Source: Gymnodinialimonas phycosphaerae
GTDB taxonomy: Bacteria; Pseudomonadota; Alphaproteobacteria; Rhodobacterales; Rhodobacteraceae
Assembly: GCF_019195455.1 (NCBI RefSeq)
Contig: NZ_JAIMBW010000001.1
Span: forward strand, 496,001-560,000
Length of the DNA stretch: 64,000 bases
Reading direction: 5' to 3'
The position numbers and the translations under genes are program-made. Below the pieces are notes generated by a model. It saw nothing but the letters and a program-made list of their open reading frames with translations. It was not told where the DNA came from and made no database searches. Below are positions 46,991-56,336 of this stretch, one piece after another. Within the stretch, counting starts at the first letter, position 1; every line of letters starts with the position of its first letter.

Positions 46991-47542
46991 TTAGCGGCCC
47001 GTGCCTGTCGAGGGAGGCGTGTCCGTTGGAGGTGGCGCGGTCTGTTTGCGACCCAGAAGCAGCGCAATGATGCCGATGGCAGCGAAGAGGACGCCGAAGC
47101 CCAGAAGGACGTAAATGTGCACGGTGTCGCGTTCGGCAGCATTCAAGCGCGCGCCTCGGGTCCGCTCGACCTGCGTGGGGTCACTGGGAAGGTAGATAAG
47201 GTCGATGAAGACCTCTGCGCCGCTTTCGTAGGCGGTATATTCGTCGGGGCTCAGGCGCAGCTCTGCGCCCGAACGTAACCCCTCGACCTCGAAGACCACG
47301 GTGGCGACATGGGTGTTTGCAGGCCAGCAGACGGAACGCTGGCTGCGCGAGCATTGGGTGCGTTCCGTGCGCTCTGCGGTGACAATGAGGGCTTGCGCGG
47401 TCGCGCCCTCGAAGATCAGCCCGCGCCCGATGCGGGTTTCCTGCACGACATGCACGCCCATGAACGTCGCGATGCCCAACAGGCCGAGCGCGATGGCGAG
47501 GAACCCCAAGCCGACACCCCTAGGATTGCCGCGCAACGTCAC
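46991..47542 (-). CDS. DUF3592 membrane protein inside the trp cluster
   Basis: A 183-residue protein with membrane helices near each end ([35 protein letters not shown]) and an extracytosolic middle of beta type ([29 protein letters not shown]), the layout of DUF3592. Cysteines in [11 protein letters not shown] may form a disulfide. It stands between trpD and trpC in the same direction, 97 and 16 bases from them, so it is probably co-transcribed. No role in tryptophan synthesis is known. Confidence 0.85.
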   Translation of the reverse strand: MTLRGNPRGVGLGFLAIALGLLGIATFMGVHVVQETRIGRGLIFEGATAQALIVTAERTERTQCSRSQRSVCWPANTHVATVVFEVEGLRSGAELRLSPDEYTAYESGAEVFIDLIYLPSDPTQVERTRGARLNAAERDTVHIYVLLGFGVLFAAIGIIALLLGRKQTAPPPTDTPPSTGTGR

Positions 47543-47594
47543 GGACGCGCACCCGCCGCGCGCCTTGACCCGTCCCCCGGGCGCGCCGCTCTTG

Positions 47595-47612
47595 CTTCAT
47601 CTTGCCCAATAC
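47595..47612. repeat. Dispersed intergenic repeat CTTCATCTTGCCCAATAC, copy A
   Basis: The identical 18 bases occur again at 56258-56275, and a related piece CTTCATCTTGCCCGAAAAA at 12571-12589, each in a spacer next to a stop codon. The sequence is a fragment of an intergenic element I recall as common in Rhodobacteraceae. Confidence 0.7.
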
Positions 47613-47639
47613 CACTCATCTTTTGGCACACCGCTCGCG

Positions 47640-48656
47640 TCACGCCGCAGAGGTGACGCGGGCGACGGCCTCGACCGCGCGCTTGGCCGCGCCGCTGTCG
47701 ATCGCCTCAACCGCGATTTCAACGCCTTCGCGCAGTTCGGTCACGCGGCCCGCCACAATCAGGGCGGCGGCGGCGTTCATCAGCACGGCATCGCGGTAGG
47801 CACCTGTCGCGCCCTCCAGAAGGTCGCGGAAGGCTTGCGCGTTCTCGTCGGGGGTGCCGCCAAGGATGTCGCGGAACGGATGCACGGGCAGGCCCGCGTC
47901 CTCGGGATGGACCACGCGCGAGCGCAACTTGCCGTCTTTCAACTCTACCACGTCCGTCTTGCCGCAAATCGAGATTTCGTCCGTGCCGTCCGCGCCATGG
48001 ACCAGCCACGCCGCCTCAGAGCCCAATTCCTTCAGGGTTTCGGCCATCGGATAGATCAGGTCGATCGCGAAAGCGCCGGTCAACTGCCGCTTGGCGCCCG
48101 CGGGGTTGGTGAGCGGCCCGAGGATGTTGAAAATGGTCTTGCAGCCCAATTCCTGGCGGATCGGCATGACGTGTTTGACGGCGGGGTGGTGCATGGGGGC
48201 CATCATGAAACCGATACCGGCCTCTTTTAGGGAGGCCTCCACCACATCGGCGCCGACCATGACGTTGATGCCCATCTGGCTCAACACATCGGCCGCCCCA
48301 GATTTGGAGGATAGGTTGCGGTTGCCGTGTTTGGCCACCGGCACGCCCGCGCCCGCCACCACGAAGGCCGTGGCGGTAGAGATATTCAGCGTCCCCATGC
48401 CGTCGCCGCCGGTGCCGACGATGTCTATCGCGCCCGCAGGTGCGGCCACTTTCACGCATCTGTCACGCATCACCTGGGCGGCGGCGGCATATTCCGCGAC
48501 CGACTCGCCCCGCGCGCGCATCGCCATGATCAGCCCGCCCATCTGCGCGGGCGTGGCGGTGCCCTCGAACATCAAGGAAAATGCCTCTTCCGCCTGGGCG
48601 CGCGACAGCGGGCCTTCGGAGGCGGCGTAGATGATCGGCTTCATGGCATCGGTCAT
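47640..48656 (-). CDS. trpD: Anthranilate phosphoribosyltransferase
   Basis: Joins anthranilate to phosphoribosyl pyrophosphate. The 338-residue protein has the PRPP loop [18 protein letters not shown], the anthranilate site [17 protein letters not shown] and [20 protein letters not shown]. The ATG sits in the trpG stop (ATGA overlap). A second in-frame ATG four codons later (MKPI) is possible but the overlap supports the first. A DUF3592 gene lies between it and trpC. Confidence 0.98.
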   Translation of the reverse strand: MTDAMKPIIYAASEGPLSRAQAEEAFSLMFEGTATPAQMGGLIMAMRARGESVAEYAAAAQVMRDRCVKVAAPAGAIDIVGTGGDGMGTLNISTATAFVVAGAGVPVAKHGNRNLSSKSGAADVLSQMGINVMVGADVVEASLKEAGIGFMMAPMHHPAVKHVMPIRQELGCKTIFNILGPLTNPAGAKRQLTGAFAIDLIYPMAETLKELGSEAAWLVHGADGTDEISICGKTDVVELKDGKLRSRVVHPEDAGLPVHPFRDILGGTPDENAQAFRDLLEGATGAYRDAVLMNAAAALIVAGRVTELREGVEIAVEAIDSGAAKRAVEAVARVTSAA

Positions 48657-49234
48657 GCGGGTTCTTTCGTGGTGTTCAGGAAATTCTGTAGCATCGCGTG
48701 GCCGTGCTCGGACCGGATGCTTTCGGGATGGAACTGCACGCCCTCGATGGGATGCTGCTTGTGGCGCAGGCCCATGATGGTGCCGTCCCCCAGTTCTGCC
48801 GTGACCTCCAGGCAATCGGGCAGGGTGGCGCGGTCCACCACAAGGCTGTGATAGCGCGTCGCATTCAGCGGTGAAGGCAGCCCTGCAAACACGCCTTGTC
48901 CCGCGTGTTGCATGACCCCAAGCTTGCCGTGCACGATCTCGGCGTGTTGGACGATCTGGCCGCCGAAGGCTTCGCCGATCGTCTGGTGGCCCAGGCACAC
49001 GCCCATCAGGGGCATCCCCGCGCTTGCCGCCGCCTTGGTCAGCGCCAGGCAAATGCCTGCGTCTGCCGGGTAGCCGGGGCCGGGGCTGAGCACGATCCCG
49101 CTGGCGCCGGACGCCATGGCGTCCTGGACGGTGATCTTGTCGTTGCGCACGACGCGCACGTCGGCCCCCAATTCCCCCAGGTAATGGACGAGATTGTAGG
49201 TGAAACTGTCGTAGTTATCGATCAGGAGAAGCAT
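48653..49234 (-). CDS. trpG: Anthranilate synthase component II (glutamine amidotransferase)
   Basis: Supplies ammonia to TrpE. The 193-residue class I amidotransferase has [20 protein letters not shown], the oxyanion segment VLSPGPGYP, the nucleophile cysteine in [15 protein letters not shown] and the catalytic histidine in GVQFHPESI. It is first of the leftward trpG-trpD unit; its trpE partner is about 2.3 kb away beyond an oppositely directed gene. The promoter must lie in the 250-base spacer before the yibQ-like gene. Confidence 0.98.
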   Translation of the reverse strand: MLLLIDNYDSFTYNLVHYLGELGADVRVVRNDKITVQDAMASGASGIVLSPGPGYPADAGICLALTKAAASAGMPLMGVCLGHQTIGEAFGGQIVQHAEIVHGKLGVMQHAGQGVFAGLPSPLNATRYHSLVVDRATLPDCLEVTAELGDGTIMGLRHKQHPIEGVQFHPESIRSEHGHAMLQNFLNTTKEPA

Positions 49235-49368
49235 CCTACGGGTCCTTGGGTCGGGCGTGAGGGGGTGGTGCAGGCAGAGGTCTTAAAAAAGGGTTAAAGG
49301 CGCCGCGCGCCCGCGCTATACATGTTTCAAAGCAAGGGCCGGGGGTCAAGCCGAGGCCGCGCCCTCCG

Positions 49369-49404
49369 GGGTACAAAAGGCCGGGCCGGGTACACAAGGC
49401 CGGG
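49369..49404. repeat. 17-base direct repeat pair in the trpG/yibQ spacer
   Basis: GGGTACAAAAGGCCGGG and GGGTACACAAGGCCGGG, one base different, start 19 bases apart, about two helical turns. They lie between two divergent genes, so they could be operator half sites. Confidence 0.6.
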
Positions 49405-49484
49405 GCAGAAAAGAGCGCTGAGAGGACAATTCTCCAGCCAACCGTGCGGGGCAAGCCCCGTGCCGAGCAGACAGGAGCGGGACC

Positions 49485-51278
49485 ATGGGCGGTCTGATGA
49501 GTGGTGTATTGTGGGGAACCCTGGTGTCGGTGGTAGGGCTTGCGGCGCTGTCGCTGAGCTCTCCCTTGCCGCCCCGAGGCGGGGAAGCGACGGTTGAGAC
49601 GCCGCAGGCCGAGGACGTCCCGCTCGTGGCCGAGGGCACCTTGGACGGGGACGCTGCAGAAGAAGACGCCACATTGGAAGAGGCCGCCGGGGACGCTGAT
49701 AGCCCGACGTCTGACGGCGACGGCGAGGGTGACAGCGTTCAGACGCCTGAACTCATGCCGGAAGTCACGCCCGAAGATACCGGGGATGGGGCTGAAGACG
49801 GCGCGGCCACCGTGCCGGCAACTGAAATCCCCTTGCCCTCGGGCTCCGAGTTCAACCGCCCCCCGCCGGAACCCGAAGCGGCCTTGCCCGCCCCCGATGC
49901 CGCCCCGGCGGCCACCGCGCCGCAAGCCCCGACGCTGTCCGGGGACGTCAGCGCCCCCAGCCTTGACACGGCACCCGCCGCGCAGCCCTCGGTTGCGGCG
50001 GAAGGCCCGGCGCAGATCGCGGCCGCCGCAGGAGAGGCCAGCGGTCCCGCCAGCCCGGCGGCGGCTCCGGCCCCGGTGATCGCAAGCGGCCCAAGCGCGC
50101 TGACCCAACCCGAAGCTAGCCCGACGCCACAGGTGTCCTCGGCGTTCTTGCCGCAAGTGACGGAAGACGCGGCCGTGACATCGGAAGCGCCCGAAACGCC
50201 TGAAACGCCCGAAACGGACGTGGCAGCAGAGGCGCCGGAAGCTGACGTATCGGCAGAGGGTCCCGAAACGGATACCGAGCAGGTGGCCGTGGCCGCCGAA
50301 GAGCCGGAAGTCGTGCCGTTGCAAACGCCCGTCTTCCCAAGCATTGGGGACGGGGCTGGTGACGCAGCCGTTACGCCGGAAATGCCGTCGGAGGTGGCCT
50401 TGGAGGGCGCGATGGAGACGCCCGTTGAAGAGGTCTCGCCCACCTTGAGCGCGCCCGCCTTCCCGCAAACCAGCACATTGCCACAGGTTGCCCCCGCGAT
50501 AGCCCCCCCGGTTGCCCCCTCGGTTGCCGGGGACGCGGCAGAGGCGGACGCGCCCGCAGAGGGCGACGCCCCCGACGCGCCCGATCCGGGCGATCTGCCC
50601 GCGATCCAGGCCTTCGCAGCGCCCTTCGACACCGCCGAAGAGCGTCCGCTGATGGCGGTGGTCCTGATTGATGAACCCGAAAGCCCGATCGACCTGTCGA
50701 CGCTGACGCGGTTCACCTTTCCGGTCGCCTTCGCGGTGGATCCTCTGAGCCCCGATGCGCGCGCGCGCGCGGCGGCCTACCGGGAGGCCGGGTTCGAAGT
50801 GGTGATCCTGGGCTCGATGATTGCCGATGGTGCAACGGGGGCGGATACGGAGGTGGCCCTTGCGGCGGCGGCCTCGACATTGCCGGAAGCGGTCGCGGTA
50901 TTGGATACGCCCGAGGGGCGCATCCAGGGGGATCGCCCGGTGCTCGACGCGCTTGTGGCGGCGCTGGGAGAGAGCGGCCACGGGCTGGTGGCCTTCCCGA
51001 GGGGGCTGAACGCGGCCGAGCAATCGGCGAGCCGCGCGGGCGTGCCCGCCGCGACCGTGTTCCGCTTTCTTGACGATGAGGACCAGCAGGCCACGGTAAT
51101 CACCCGGATCCTGTCGCGGGCGGCCTTTGCGGCGGCCCAGGAGGGCAATGTGATCGTGGTGGGCCGGACCCGGCCCGACACGGTGACGGCGCTGTTTTCC
51201 TGGGCCTTGGGGGGGCGGTTCGAAGCCGTCGCCCTGGCGCCTTTGTCGGCGACCCTGCTGCGGGGGGCTGGCGAATAG
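49485..51278 (+). CDS. YibQ-like divergent polysaccharide deacetylase with long disordered linker
   Basis: A 597-residue protein. One N-terminal membrane segment (LMSGVLWGTLVSVVGLAAL) is followed by about 340 residues of Pro/Ala/Glu-rich low-complexity sequence, probably spanning the periplasm. The last 220 residues are a divergent polysaccharide deacetylase (DUF610/YibQ) domain: ERPLMAVVLIDEPESPIDLS, FTFPVAFAVDPLSP and VAFPRGLNAAEQSA. Catalytic zinc ligands of true deacetylases are not evident, as usual in this family. The linker contains near-repeats such as ETPETPET. The ATG follows CAGGAGCGGGACC. Confidence 0.85.
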   Translation: MGGLMSGVLWGTLVSVVGLAALSLSSPLPPRGGEATVETPQAEDVPLVAEGTLDGDAAEEDATLEEAAGDADSPTSDGDGEGDSVQTPELMPEVTPEDTGDGAEDGAATVPATEIPLPSGSEFNRPPPEPEAALPAPDAAPAATAPQAPTLSGDVSAPSLDTAPAAQPSVAAEGPAQIAAAAGEASGPASPAAAPAPVIASGPSALTQPEASPTPQVSSAFLPQVTEDAAVTSEAPETPETPETDVAAEAPEADVSAEGPETDTEQVAVAAEEPEVVPLQTPVFPSIGDGAGDAAVTPEMPSEVALEGAMETPVEEVSPTLSAPAFPQTSTLPQVAPAIAPPVAPSVAGDAAEADAPAEGDAPDAPDPGDLPAIQAFAAPFDTAEERPLMAVVLIDEPESPIDLSTLTRFTFPVAFAVDPLSPDARARAAAYREAGFEVVILGSMIADGATGADTEVALAAAASTLPEAVAVLDTPEGRIQGDRPVLDALVAALGESGHGLVAFPRGLNAAEQSASRAGVPAATVFRFLDDEDQQATVITRILSRAAFAAAQEGNVIVVGRTRPDTVTALFSWALGGRFEAVALAPLSATLLRGAGE

Positions 51279-51284
51279 GGCCTT

Positions 51285-51302
51285 GTGCTCAAGCTTGAGC
51301 AC
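51285..51302. terminator. Perfect 18-base palindrome after the yibQ-like gene
   Basis: GTGCTCAAGCTTGAGCAC, a HindIII-centred perfect inverted repeat, begins 7 bases after the stop codon. It lies in the 283-base spacer between converging genes and could end the rightward transcript. Confidence 0.55.
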
Positions 51303-51425
51303 CCACCTTAAAGCGTTGAAAACACGAAATTATCGGTTTTTTGTTAAGGTCTTTTTAAGGTCCTGGTCGGCCCTTTTCGGTGCGCGCGCGTCCCTTCGGC
51401 GTTTATCCGATGGCGCATTCGACGG

Positions 51426-51473
51426 TGATTTCGGGGCTAATTTCGGGCCTGATTTCGAGGCTGATTTCGGGGC
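51426..51473. repeat. Four tandem copies of a 12-base unit
   Basis: TGATTTCGGGGC, TAATTTCGGGCC, TGATTTCGAGGC and TGATTTCGGGGC follow one another without gaps in the spacer downstream of trpE. The frame is open across the repeat on both strands for up to 90 codons, but no convincing gene is present. The rest of the spacer has a T-rich stretch at 51333-51358. Confidence 0.85.
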
Positions 51474-51561
51474 TGCGCCCCGACGCTCCCGCGGGGGGAT
51501 ATTTTTGGAACGGGGAAAAGGGGAGGTGCGCGCCCGGATCGTCTGGCGGGGTTGATTGCCG

Positions 51562-53070
51562 CTAGCTATTGCCGCGTGTGAAAAGGCTGGCGTCTTCCGC
51601 CGCCTTGCGGATCGCACGGGATTTGTTCACGGTCTCCTGGAACTCGGCCTCTGGGTCGCTGTCGTAGACCACGCCGCCGCCCGCCTGGATATAGAGCTTT
51701 TCGTCCTTCACCACCGCCGTACGGAGCGCGATGCACATGTCCATGTCGCCGCCTGCACTGAAGTAGCCCACGCCGCCGCCGTAGACGCCGCGCTTTTCGG
51801 GCTCTAGCTCATCAATGATTTCCATGGCGCGGACTTTGGGTGCGCCGGAGACCGTCCCTGCGGGCATGCCCGCCATGAAGGCCGACAGCGCGTCCTGATC
51901 CTCGGCCAGTTCGCCCACCACGTTGGAGACGATGTGCATGACGTGGGAGTAGCGTTCGACAATGAATTCCTCGGTCGGGCGCACGGTGCCGATTTTCGAC
52001 ACCTTGCCGGTGTCGTTGCGACCCAGATCGAGCAGCATCAAGTGCTCGGCCAGTTCCTTCTGGTCGGCCAGCAGATCGGCCTCCAGCGCGTTGTCCTCTT
52101 CCGGGGTCGCGCCGCGGGGGCGGGTGCCTGCGATGGGGCGGATGGTGACTTCGGTATCGAAGACCCGCACGAGAATTTCGGGCGAGGCACCCACCACCTG
52201 AAAGCCGCCGAAGTTGAAGTAGAACATGAAGGGTGACGGGTTGGTGCGGCGCAGCGCGCGGTAGAGCGCGAAGGGGGGCGTGGGGAAATCCAGCGTCCAG
52301 CGTTGGGAGGGGACGACCTGAAAGATGTCGCCTTTGCGGATGTAGTCCTTGGCGGTCTCGACCGCAGCGAGATATTTCGCGTGGGTGAAGTTCGAGACCG
52401 GCTCCCCCAGGGGTTGCGCGTCGCCCATCTCGCGGGCGGCGACGCTTGGCGCGCGTTCCAGATCGCGCAGGGCGTCCGACACACGCTCGGCCGCTTGCGC
52501 ATAGGCCGCGCGCGCCGAGAGGCCGCTGGATTGCCACGCGGGCGAGACCACGGTGACCTCGCCCTTCACGCCATCCAGCACGGCCACGACGGAGGGGCGC
52601 AGCAGCACCGCATCGGGCAGGCCCAAGGGGTCCGGGTTCACATCGGGCAAGTGTTCCACCAGCCGGATCATGTCATATCCAAGGTAGCCAAAGAGGCCCG
52701 CCGCGGCGGCGGGCAGGTCGGCGGGCATGTCGATGGCCGATTCCGCCAGAAGGGCGCGGATGGCGTCCAGTGGCGCGGCGTCCACGGGGTCGAAGGTGTC
52801 GCGGTCATAGCGGGCGGCGCGGTTGATGCGCGAGGTCTTGCCATGGCATTCCCAGACCAGATCGGGCTTCATGCCGATGATCGAGTAGCGCCCGCGCACC
52901 TCGCCGCCGGTCACGGATTCAAGGATGAAGGCATCGCGGCCCGCGTCCGTTAGCTTCAGCATGACCGAGACGGGGGTATCCAGATCGGCGGCCAGACGGG
53001 CGTGGACCAGTTGGTTTTCACCCCGGTCCCACGCGGCGCGAAACGCCTCGAAATCCGATAGCTGCGCCAT
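51562..53070 (-). CDS. trpE: Anthranilate synthase component I
   Basis: Turns chorismate into anthranilate with ammonia from TrpG. The 502-residue protein has an N-terminal regulatory part with RYSIIGMKPDLVW and the catalytic core: IRPIAGTRPRGATPEED, RNDTGKVSKIGTV and PAGTVSGAPKVRAMEIIDEL. VSVMLKLTDAGRDAFILESV matches the usual start and tryptophan site. It begins 12 bases after the PpiD-like gene and may be on its transcript. It is separated from trpGDC by the yibQ-like gene running the other way. Confidence 0.98.
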   Translation of the reverse strand: MAQLSDFEAFRAAWDRGENQLVHARLAADLDTPVSVMLKLTDAGRDAFILESVTGGEVRGRYSIIGMKPDLVWECHGKTSRINRAARYDRDTFDPVDAAPLDAIRALLAESAIDMPADLPAAAAGLFGYLGYDMIRLVEHLPDVNPDPLGLPDAVLLRPSVVAVLDGVKGEVTVVSPAWQSSGLSARAAYAQAAERVSDALRDLERAPSVAAREMGDAQPLGEPVSNFTHAKYLAAVETAKDYIRKGDIFQVVPSQRWTLDFPTPPFALYRALRRTNPSPFMFYFNFGGFQVVGASPEILVRVFDTEVTIRPIAGTRPRGATPEEDNALEADLLADQKELAEHLMLLDLGRNDTGKVSKIGTVRPTEEFIVERYSHVMHIVSNVVGELAEDQDALSAFMAGMPAGTVSGAPKVRAMEIIDELEPEKRGVYGGGVGYFSAGGDMDMCIALRTAVVKDEKLYIQAGGGVVYDSDPEAEFQETVNKSRAIRKAAEDASLFTRGNS

Positions 53071-53082
53071 GGGACGGCCCCC

Positions 53083-54936
53083 TTACGGGAAGGAGGCGTG
53101 GACCGAGTTTATCACGCCCTGGTTGGTGGTGATGCCCGCGTCGGCCTGCAACGCCTGACCGTAGGCCTCGAAGATATCCGTGGCCATGGATTGGGCGATG
53201 GTCTGGTTCATGATCGCGAGGATCACCGAGGTGTCGGGCGCGTTGCGCACGCCTGAATTGATCGCATCCAGACGCACGATATGGGCGGCCTCGGGGCCGG
53301 GGATCATCACCACGTCACCGGGAGCGTCGAGTTGGAAGACCTGCGCCACGGTGGTGGCGGGCAGATCCGGCAGCAGATCCTGACGGCGGATCAGGCGTTC
53401 TTCGGAGGTGTCGCCAAGTTCTTCCAGCGTGGCGCCCTGGGCCAGTTGCGCCACCAACTGCGCCGCGCGGTCGGCGACGGCTTCGCGAAGGGCGGTGGCT
53501 TGCCATGCGTCGGCGACATCGCCCTCGATCTCGGCCAGGGGCGGCAGGGAGGGGGGGACGATTTCGTCAAGGCGCAGGGCGAAAAGGCCGCCGTCGGACA
53601 GGTCCAGAAGCTCGGGGAAATCGCTTTGCTCAACGGCGCGGGCGGCATCGCGAAAGTTATCGTAGGCGGCGATACCCTCTTCGGAGGCGGGCGTGTAGTC
53701 AATCGTGCCAAGCGTCATCGCCGTGTCTGCACCCATTTCTTCAAGGGTCGCACCGGAGGCCAGAAGATCGTCCAGTTCCTCGCGCATGTCATCGATGGCG
53801 CGGCGGGCGCTTTCCTGAGCCAGTTCCGCGCTGAGATCGTCGCGGGCGTCTTCAAACGGCACTTCGGAGGCTTGCAGCACCGCATTCACCCGGAAGAGGG
53901 CGGGGCCGAGCGGGGTGGGCACGGGGCCCAGAAGCTCGCTCTCGTCGTCGCTGAAGATGATGGCGGCGGCCGCGTCCGAGAGGTCATCGGCCGCGATCAC
54001 GCCCATGTCCACGTCTTCAAGGGTCAGATCGCGGTCTTCCACGAGCGTGTCAAAGTCCGTTTCTTCCGCCGCGATGGCGGCAAGGGCGGCTTCCACTTCT
54101 GCGTCAGAGCCGAAAATCAGGCGCTCCAGCAGGCGCCGCTCGGGCTGCACATATTCGTCGATGCGGTCGTTGTAGAGTTCTTGCAGCGCCACTTCGTCGA
54201 TCTCCACGTCGTCCATGATGGCCGAGGGGGTGATCCAGGCGTAGGTGATCCGGCGCGCCTCAGGGCGGGTGAAGCGTTCGGGGAATTCTTCGTAATAGGC
54301 CTCAAGCTCGGCGTCAGTGGGCTCCGCGATGGGCGTCGGCAAATCGCCCTCGGTCACGGCGAGGCGGGTGAAATCGCGGGTTTCGGCCTGGTAGGCGGCG
54401 ATGGTCTCGGCAAAGATCTCGTTCGGGGTGAGGCCGCCGATAACGGCGGTTTGCAGAAGCGCGCGGGCGACGTCCTCGCGGGTGTCCTCTTCGAAGTCGC
54501 GGGGGCTGGAGCCCTGCTGTTGCAGCACGAATTCGTAGGTATTGCGGTCAAACTGGCCTGCGGTGTTCTGGAAAGCGGCGATCTGGCTGATCTGGCGGGC
54601 GACTTCCGCGTCGCCCACGGAAATGCCCATTTCGGCAGACTCGTGGCTAAGCGCGGCGCGTGCGGTAAGCCCGGCGAGGACCTGCGCATCGATGCCGCGC
54701 GCACGGATCTGGGCGAAGGACACGGCTTGTCCGGTTTGCGCGATCTGGGCGTTGATCTCGTTGTTGAGGGCGCGGAAGTAATCCTCGGCGGTGATCTCGA
54801 CATCGCCCACCGAGCCGACCCGGCTGGCACCGCCGTTGAACGAGCCGATGCCGAAGCCTGCAAGGGCCACGAACAAGAGGCCCATCAGGATCCAGACGAA
54901 GACGTTCGAGACTTTTTTCGCAGCGGTGCGTGCCAT
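53083..54936 (-). CDS. ppiD: PpiD-like periplasmic chaperone (SurA N-terminal type)
   Basis: A 617-residue inner-membrane-anchored protein. The N-terminal helix NVFVWILMGLLFVALAGFGI is preceded by basic residues, then comes the SurA-N/PpiD domain (RVGSVGDVEITAEDYFRALN). The PPIase region between about 240 and 370 is weak and lacks clear parvulin marks, so it may be a chaperone only. The rest is acidic and helical. It helps outer-membrane and secreted proteins fold at the Sec exit. trpE follows within 12 bases, which is common in this order. Confidence 0.9.
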   Translation of the reverse strand: MARTAAKKVSNVFVWILMGLLFVALAGFGIGSFNGGASRVGSVGDVEITAEDYFRALNNEINAQIAQTGQAVSFAQIRARGIDAQVLAGLTARAALSHESAEMGISVGDAEVARQISQIAAFQNTAGQFDRNTYEFVLQQQGSSPRDFEEDTREDVARALLQTAVIGGLTPNEIFAETIAAYQAETRDFTRLAVTEGDLPTPIAEPTDAELEAYYEEFPERFTRPEARRITYAWITPSAIMDDVEIDEVALQELYNDRIDEYVQPERRLLERLIFGSDAEVEAALAAIAAEETDFDTLVEDRDLTLEDVDMGVIAADDLSDAAAAIIFSDDESELLGPVPTPLGPALFRVNAVLQASEVPFEDARDDLSAELAQESARRAIDDMREELDDLLASGATLEEMGADTAMTLGTIDYTPASEEGIAAYDNFRDAARAVEQSDFPELLDLSDGGLFALRLDEIVPPSLPPLAEIEGDVADAWQATALREAVADRAAQLVAQLAQGATLEELGDTSEERLIRRQDLLPDLPATTVAQVFQLDAPGDVVMIPGPEAAHIVRLDAINSGVRNAPDTSVILAIMNQTIAQSMATDIFEAYGQALQADAGITTNQGVINSVHASFP

Positions 54937-55031
54937 TTGGATCTGGCCCTTTCAGTGGCGTGTGTTGCGCAAACGGATACGCATTTGCCCCCACGGGGGC
55001 AAGGGCGTGCTGGCCTAGCGGGTGAAGTAGA

Positions 55032-56219
55032 TCACACGGTCAACGCGCCCAAACGGCTGACAAGATCGCCAAGCCCGGCGCGGTCGGCATTGGCGAAGGC
55101 GATCCGCAGGGTGGCTTCCGCCTGTCCCGTGCCACCGGCGGCGCGCAGCGGCCCGAACATGGTGCCCGGCAGCACCAGCAGGCTGGCGTCGTCCACAAGC
55201 TGTTTGGCCACGGCGTCGGAGGGGGCGTCGAACGGGTGGCGGACGTAGGCGAAATAGGCGCCAGAGCCCAGAAGCTGCCAGTCCGGCAGTTGCCCGAAGC
55301 CCTGCCGTATCGCATCGCGCCGCGCAAGGATCTCCATCCGTTCGCCCGCCAGCCAGTCGCCCAGGTTCCGCATCCCCCAAAGCGCCCCGATCTGGCCCAC
55401 CTGGGGCGGGCAGATGGCGACGGTATCGAGGAACTTCTCGACCTGGGCCAGCCGTTCCGGCGCGGCCATGATCGCGCCCACGCGGTGGCCAGTCAGGCGA
55501 TAGGCCTTGGAGAAGGAATAGAGGTGGATGAAGGTCTCGTCCCAATCGGGATCGGTAAACAGGGTGTGGGGCGCGTCGTCGGAAGAATGGAAATCGCGGT
55601 AGGTCTCATCGACAATCAGCGCGAGGCCATGGGTCCGGGCCAGGTCGCGGAACGCGGCCAGAAGGGCCGGGGGATATTCGACACCGGCGGGGTTATTAGG
55701 GCTGATCAGCACGATGGCCCTGGTGCGATCCGTGATCAGGCCTGCCGCGCGCTCGGGGTCCGGCAGAAGGTCATCGCCGGTGGGCAAATGCACCGCCCGC
55801 ACACCCTGCATATCAAGCCACATCTGATGGTTGAAGTAGAAGGGCAGGGGCACGATCACCTCGTCACCGGCCCGTGCCAACGTGGACATGACGGCGGTGA
55901 ACGCCTGGTTGCACCCGGCGGTGATGGCCACCTGCGCGGGCGTGATCGTGCCGCCATAGGTGGCTGACCATTGCGCGGCCAGCTCGGCCCGCAGGTCATC
56001 CATGCCCAACACCGGGCCATAAAGATGTGCGCAGGGGTCTGTCAGGATCGCCTCGGCCATGGCCTGCATCAGCCCCTCGGGGGGCGGGTCCACCGGCGCG
56101 GCCTGGCTGAGGTTCATCAGGGGGCGGGTGTCGGGAAAGGTCTTGCCCTCGACCCAGCGCCGCGCTTCCATCACCGGAGGCGGAAAGGTCGATGCCATAT
56201 TCGGGTTCAACGGTCTCAT
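55032..56219 (-). CDS. Class I/II pyridoxal-phosphate aminotransferase
   Basis: A 395-residue fold-type I aminotransferase. The substrate and PLP sites are visible: TAGCNQAFTAVMSTLA, IVLISPNNPAGVEYPP, ALIVDETYRDF, and the PLP lysine in YSFSKAYRLTGHRVG. The reaction cannot be fixed from sequence; aspartate/aromatic or branched-chain-type use is possible. ATG behind GGGAGCGCGTG is the start. It is the last gene of a leftward pair facing no obvious partner, between ssb and the PpiD-like gene. Confidence 0.92.
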   Translation of the reverse strand: MRPLNPNMASTFPPPVMEARRWVEGKTFPDTRPLMNLSQAAPVDPPPEGLMQAMAEAILTDPCAHLYGPVLGMDDLRAELAAQWSATYGGTITPAQVAITAGCNQAFTAVMSTLARAGDEVIVPLPFYFNHQMWLDMQGVRAVHLPTGDDLLPDPERAAGLITDRTRAIVLISPNNPAGVEYPPALLAAFRDLARTHGLALIVDETYRDFHSSDDAPHTLFTDPDWDETFIHLYSFSKAYRLTGHRVGAIMAAPERLAQVEKFLDTVAICPPQVGQIGALWGMRNLGDWLAGERMEILARRDAIRQGFGQLPDWQLLGSGAYFAYVRHPFDAPSDAVAKQLVDDASLLVLPGTMFGPLRAAGGTGQAEATLRIAFANADRAGLGDLVSRLGALTV

Positions 56220-56257
56220 CACGCGCTCCCTTGAGGGGCCGCGCGCACCGCTCCCCC

Positions 56258-56275
56258 CTTCATCTTGCCCAATAC
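56258..56275. repeat. Dispersed intergenic repeat CTTCATCTTGCCCAATAC, copy B
   Basis: Identical over 18 bases to the copy beside trpD, in the spacer between ssb and the aminotransferase gene. A stretch of C residues and a GC-rich run precede it, as in related elements. Confidence 0.7.
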
Positions 56276-56336
56276 AACTCAAACCTGTCGTCGGCCCCAT
56301 GCCCGAACCTGTGATAATCCGGGCAGGTCAGGATCC

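Noticed and set aside
49236..51302. 688-codon antisense frame across the yibQ-like gene
   Set aside because: Almost pure Gly/Arg repeat sequence that mirrors the Ala/Pro linker of the plus-strand gene; no ribosome site and no family.
51283..51555. 90-codon frame over the 12-base tandem repeat
   Set aside because: Starts in the stop of the yibQ-like gene, is built of the repeat and basic filler, and has no family or good start.
53281..55248. 655-codon antisense frame across the PpiD-like gene
   Set aside because: A shadow of a real gene on the other strand; composition is that of a reverse complement.
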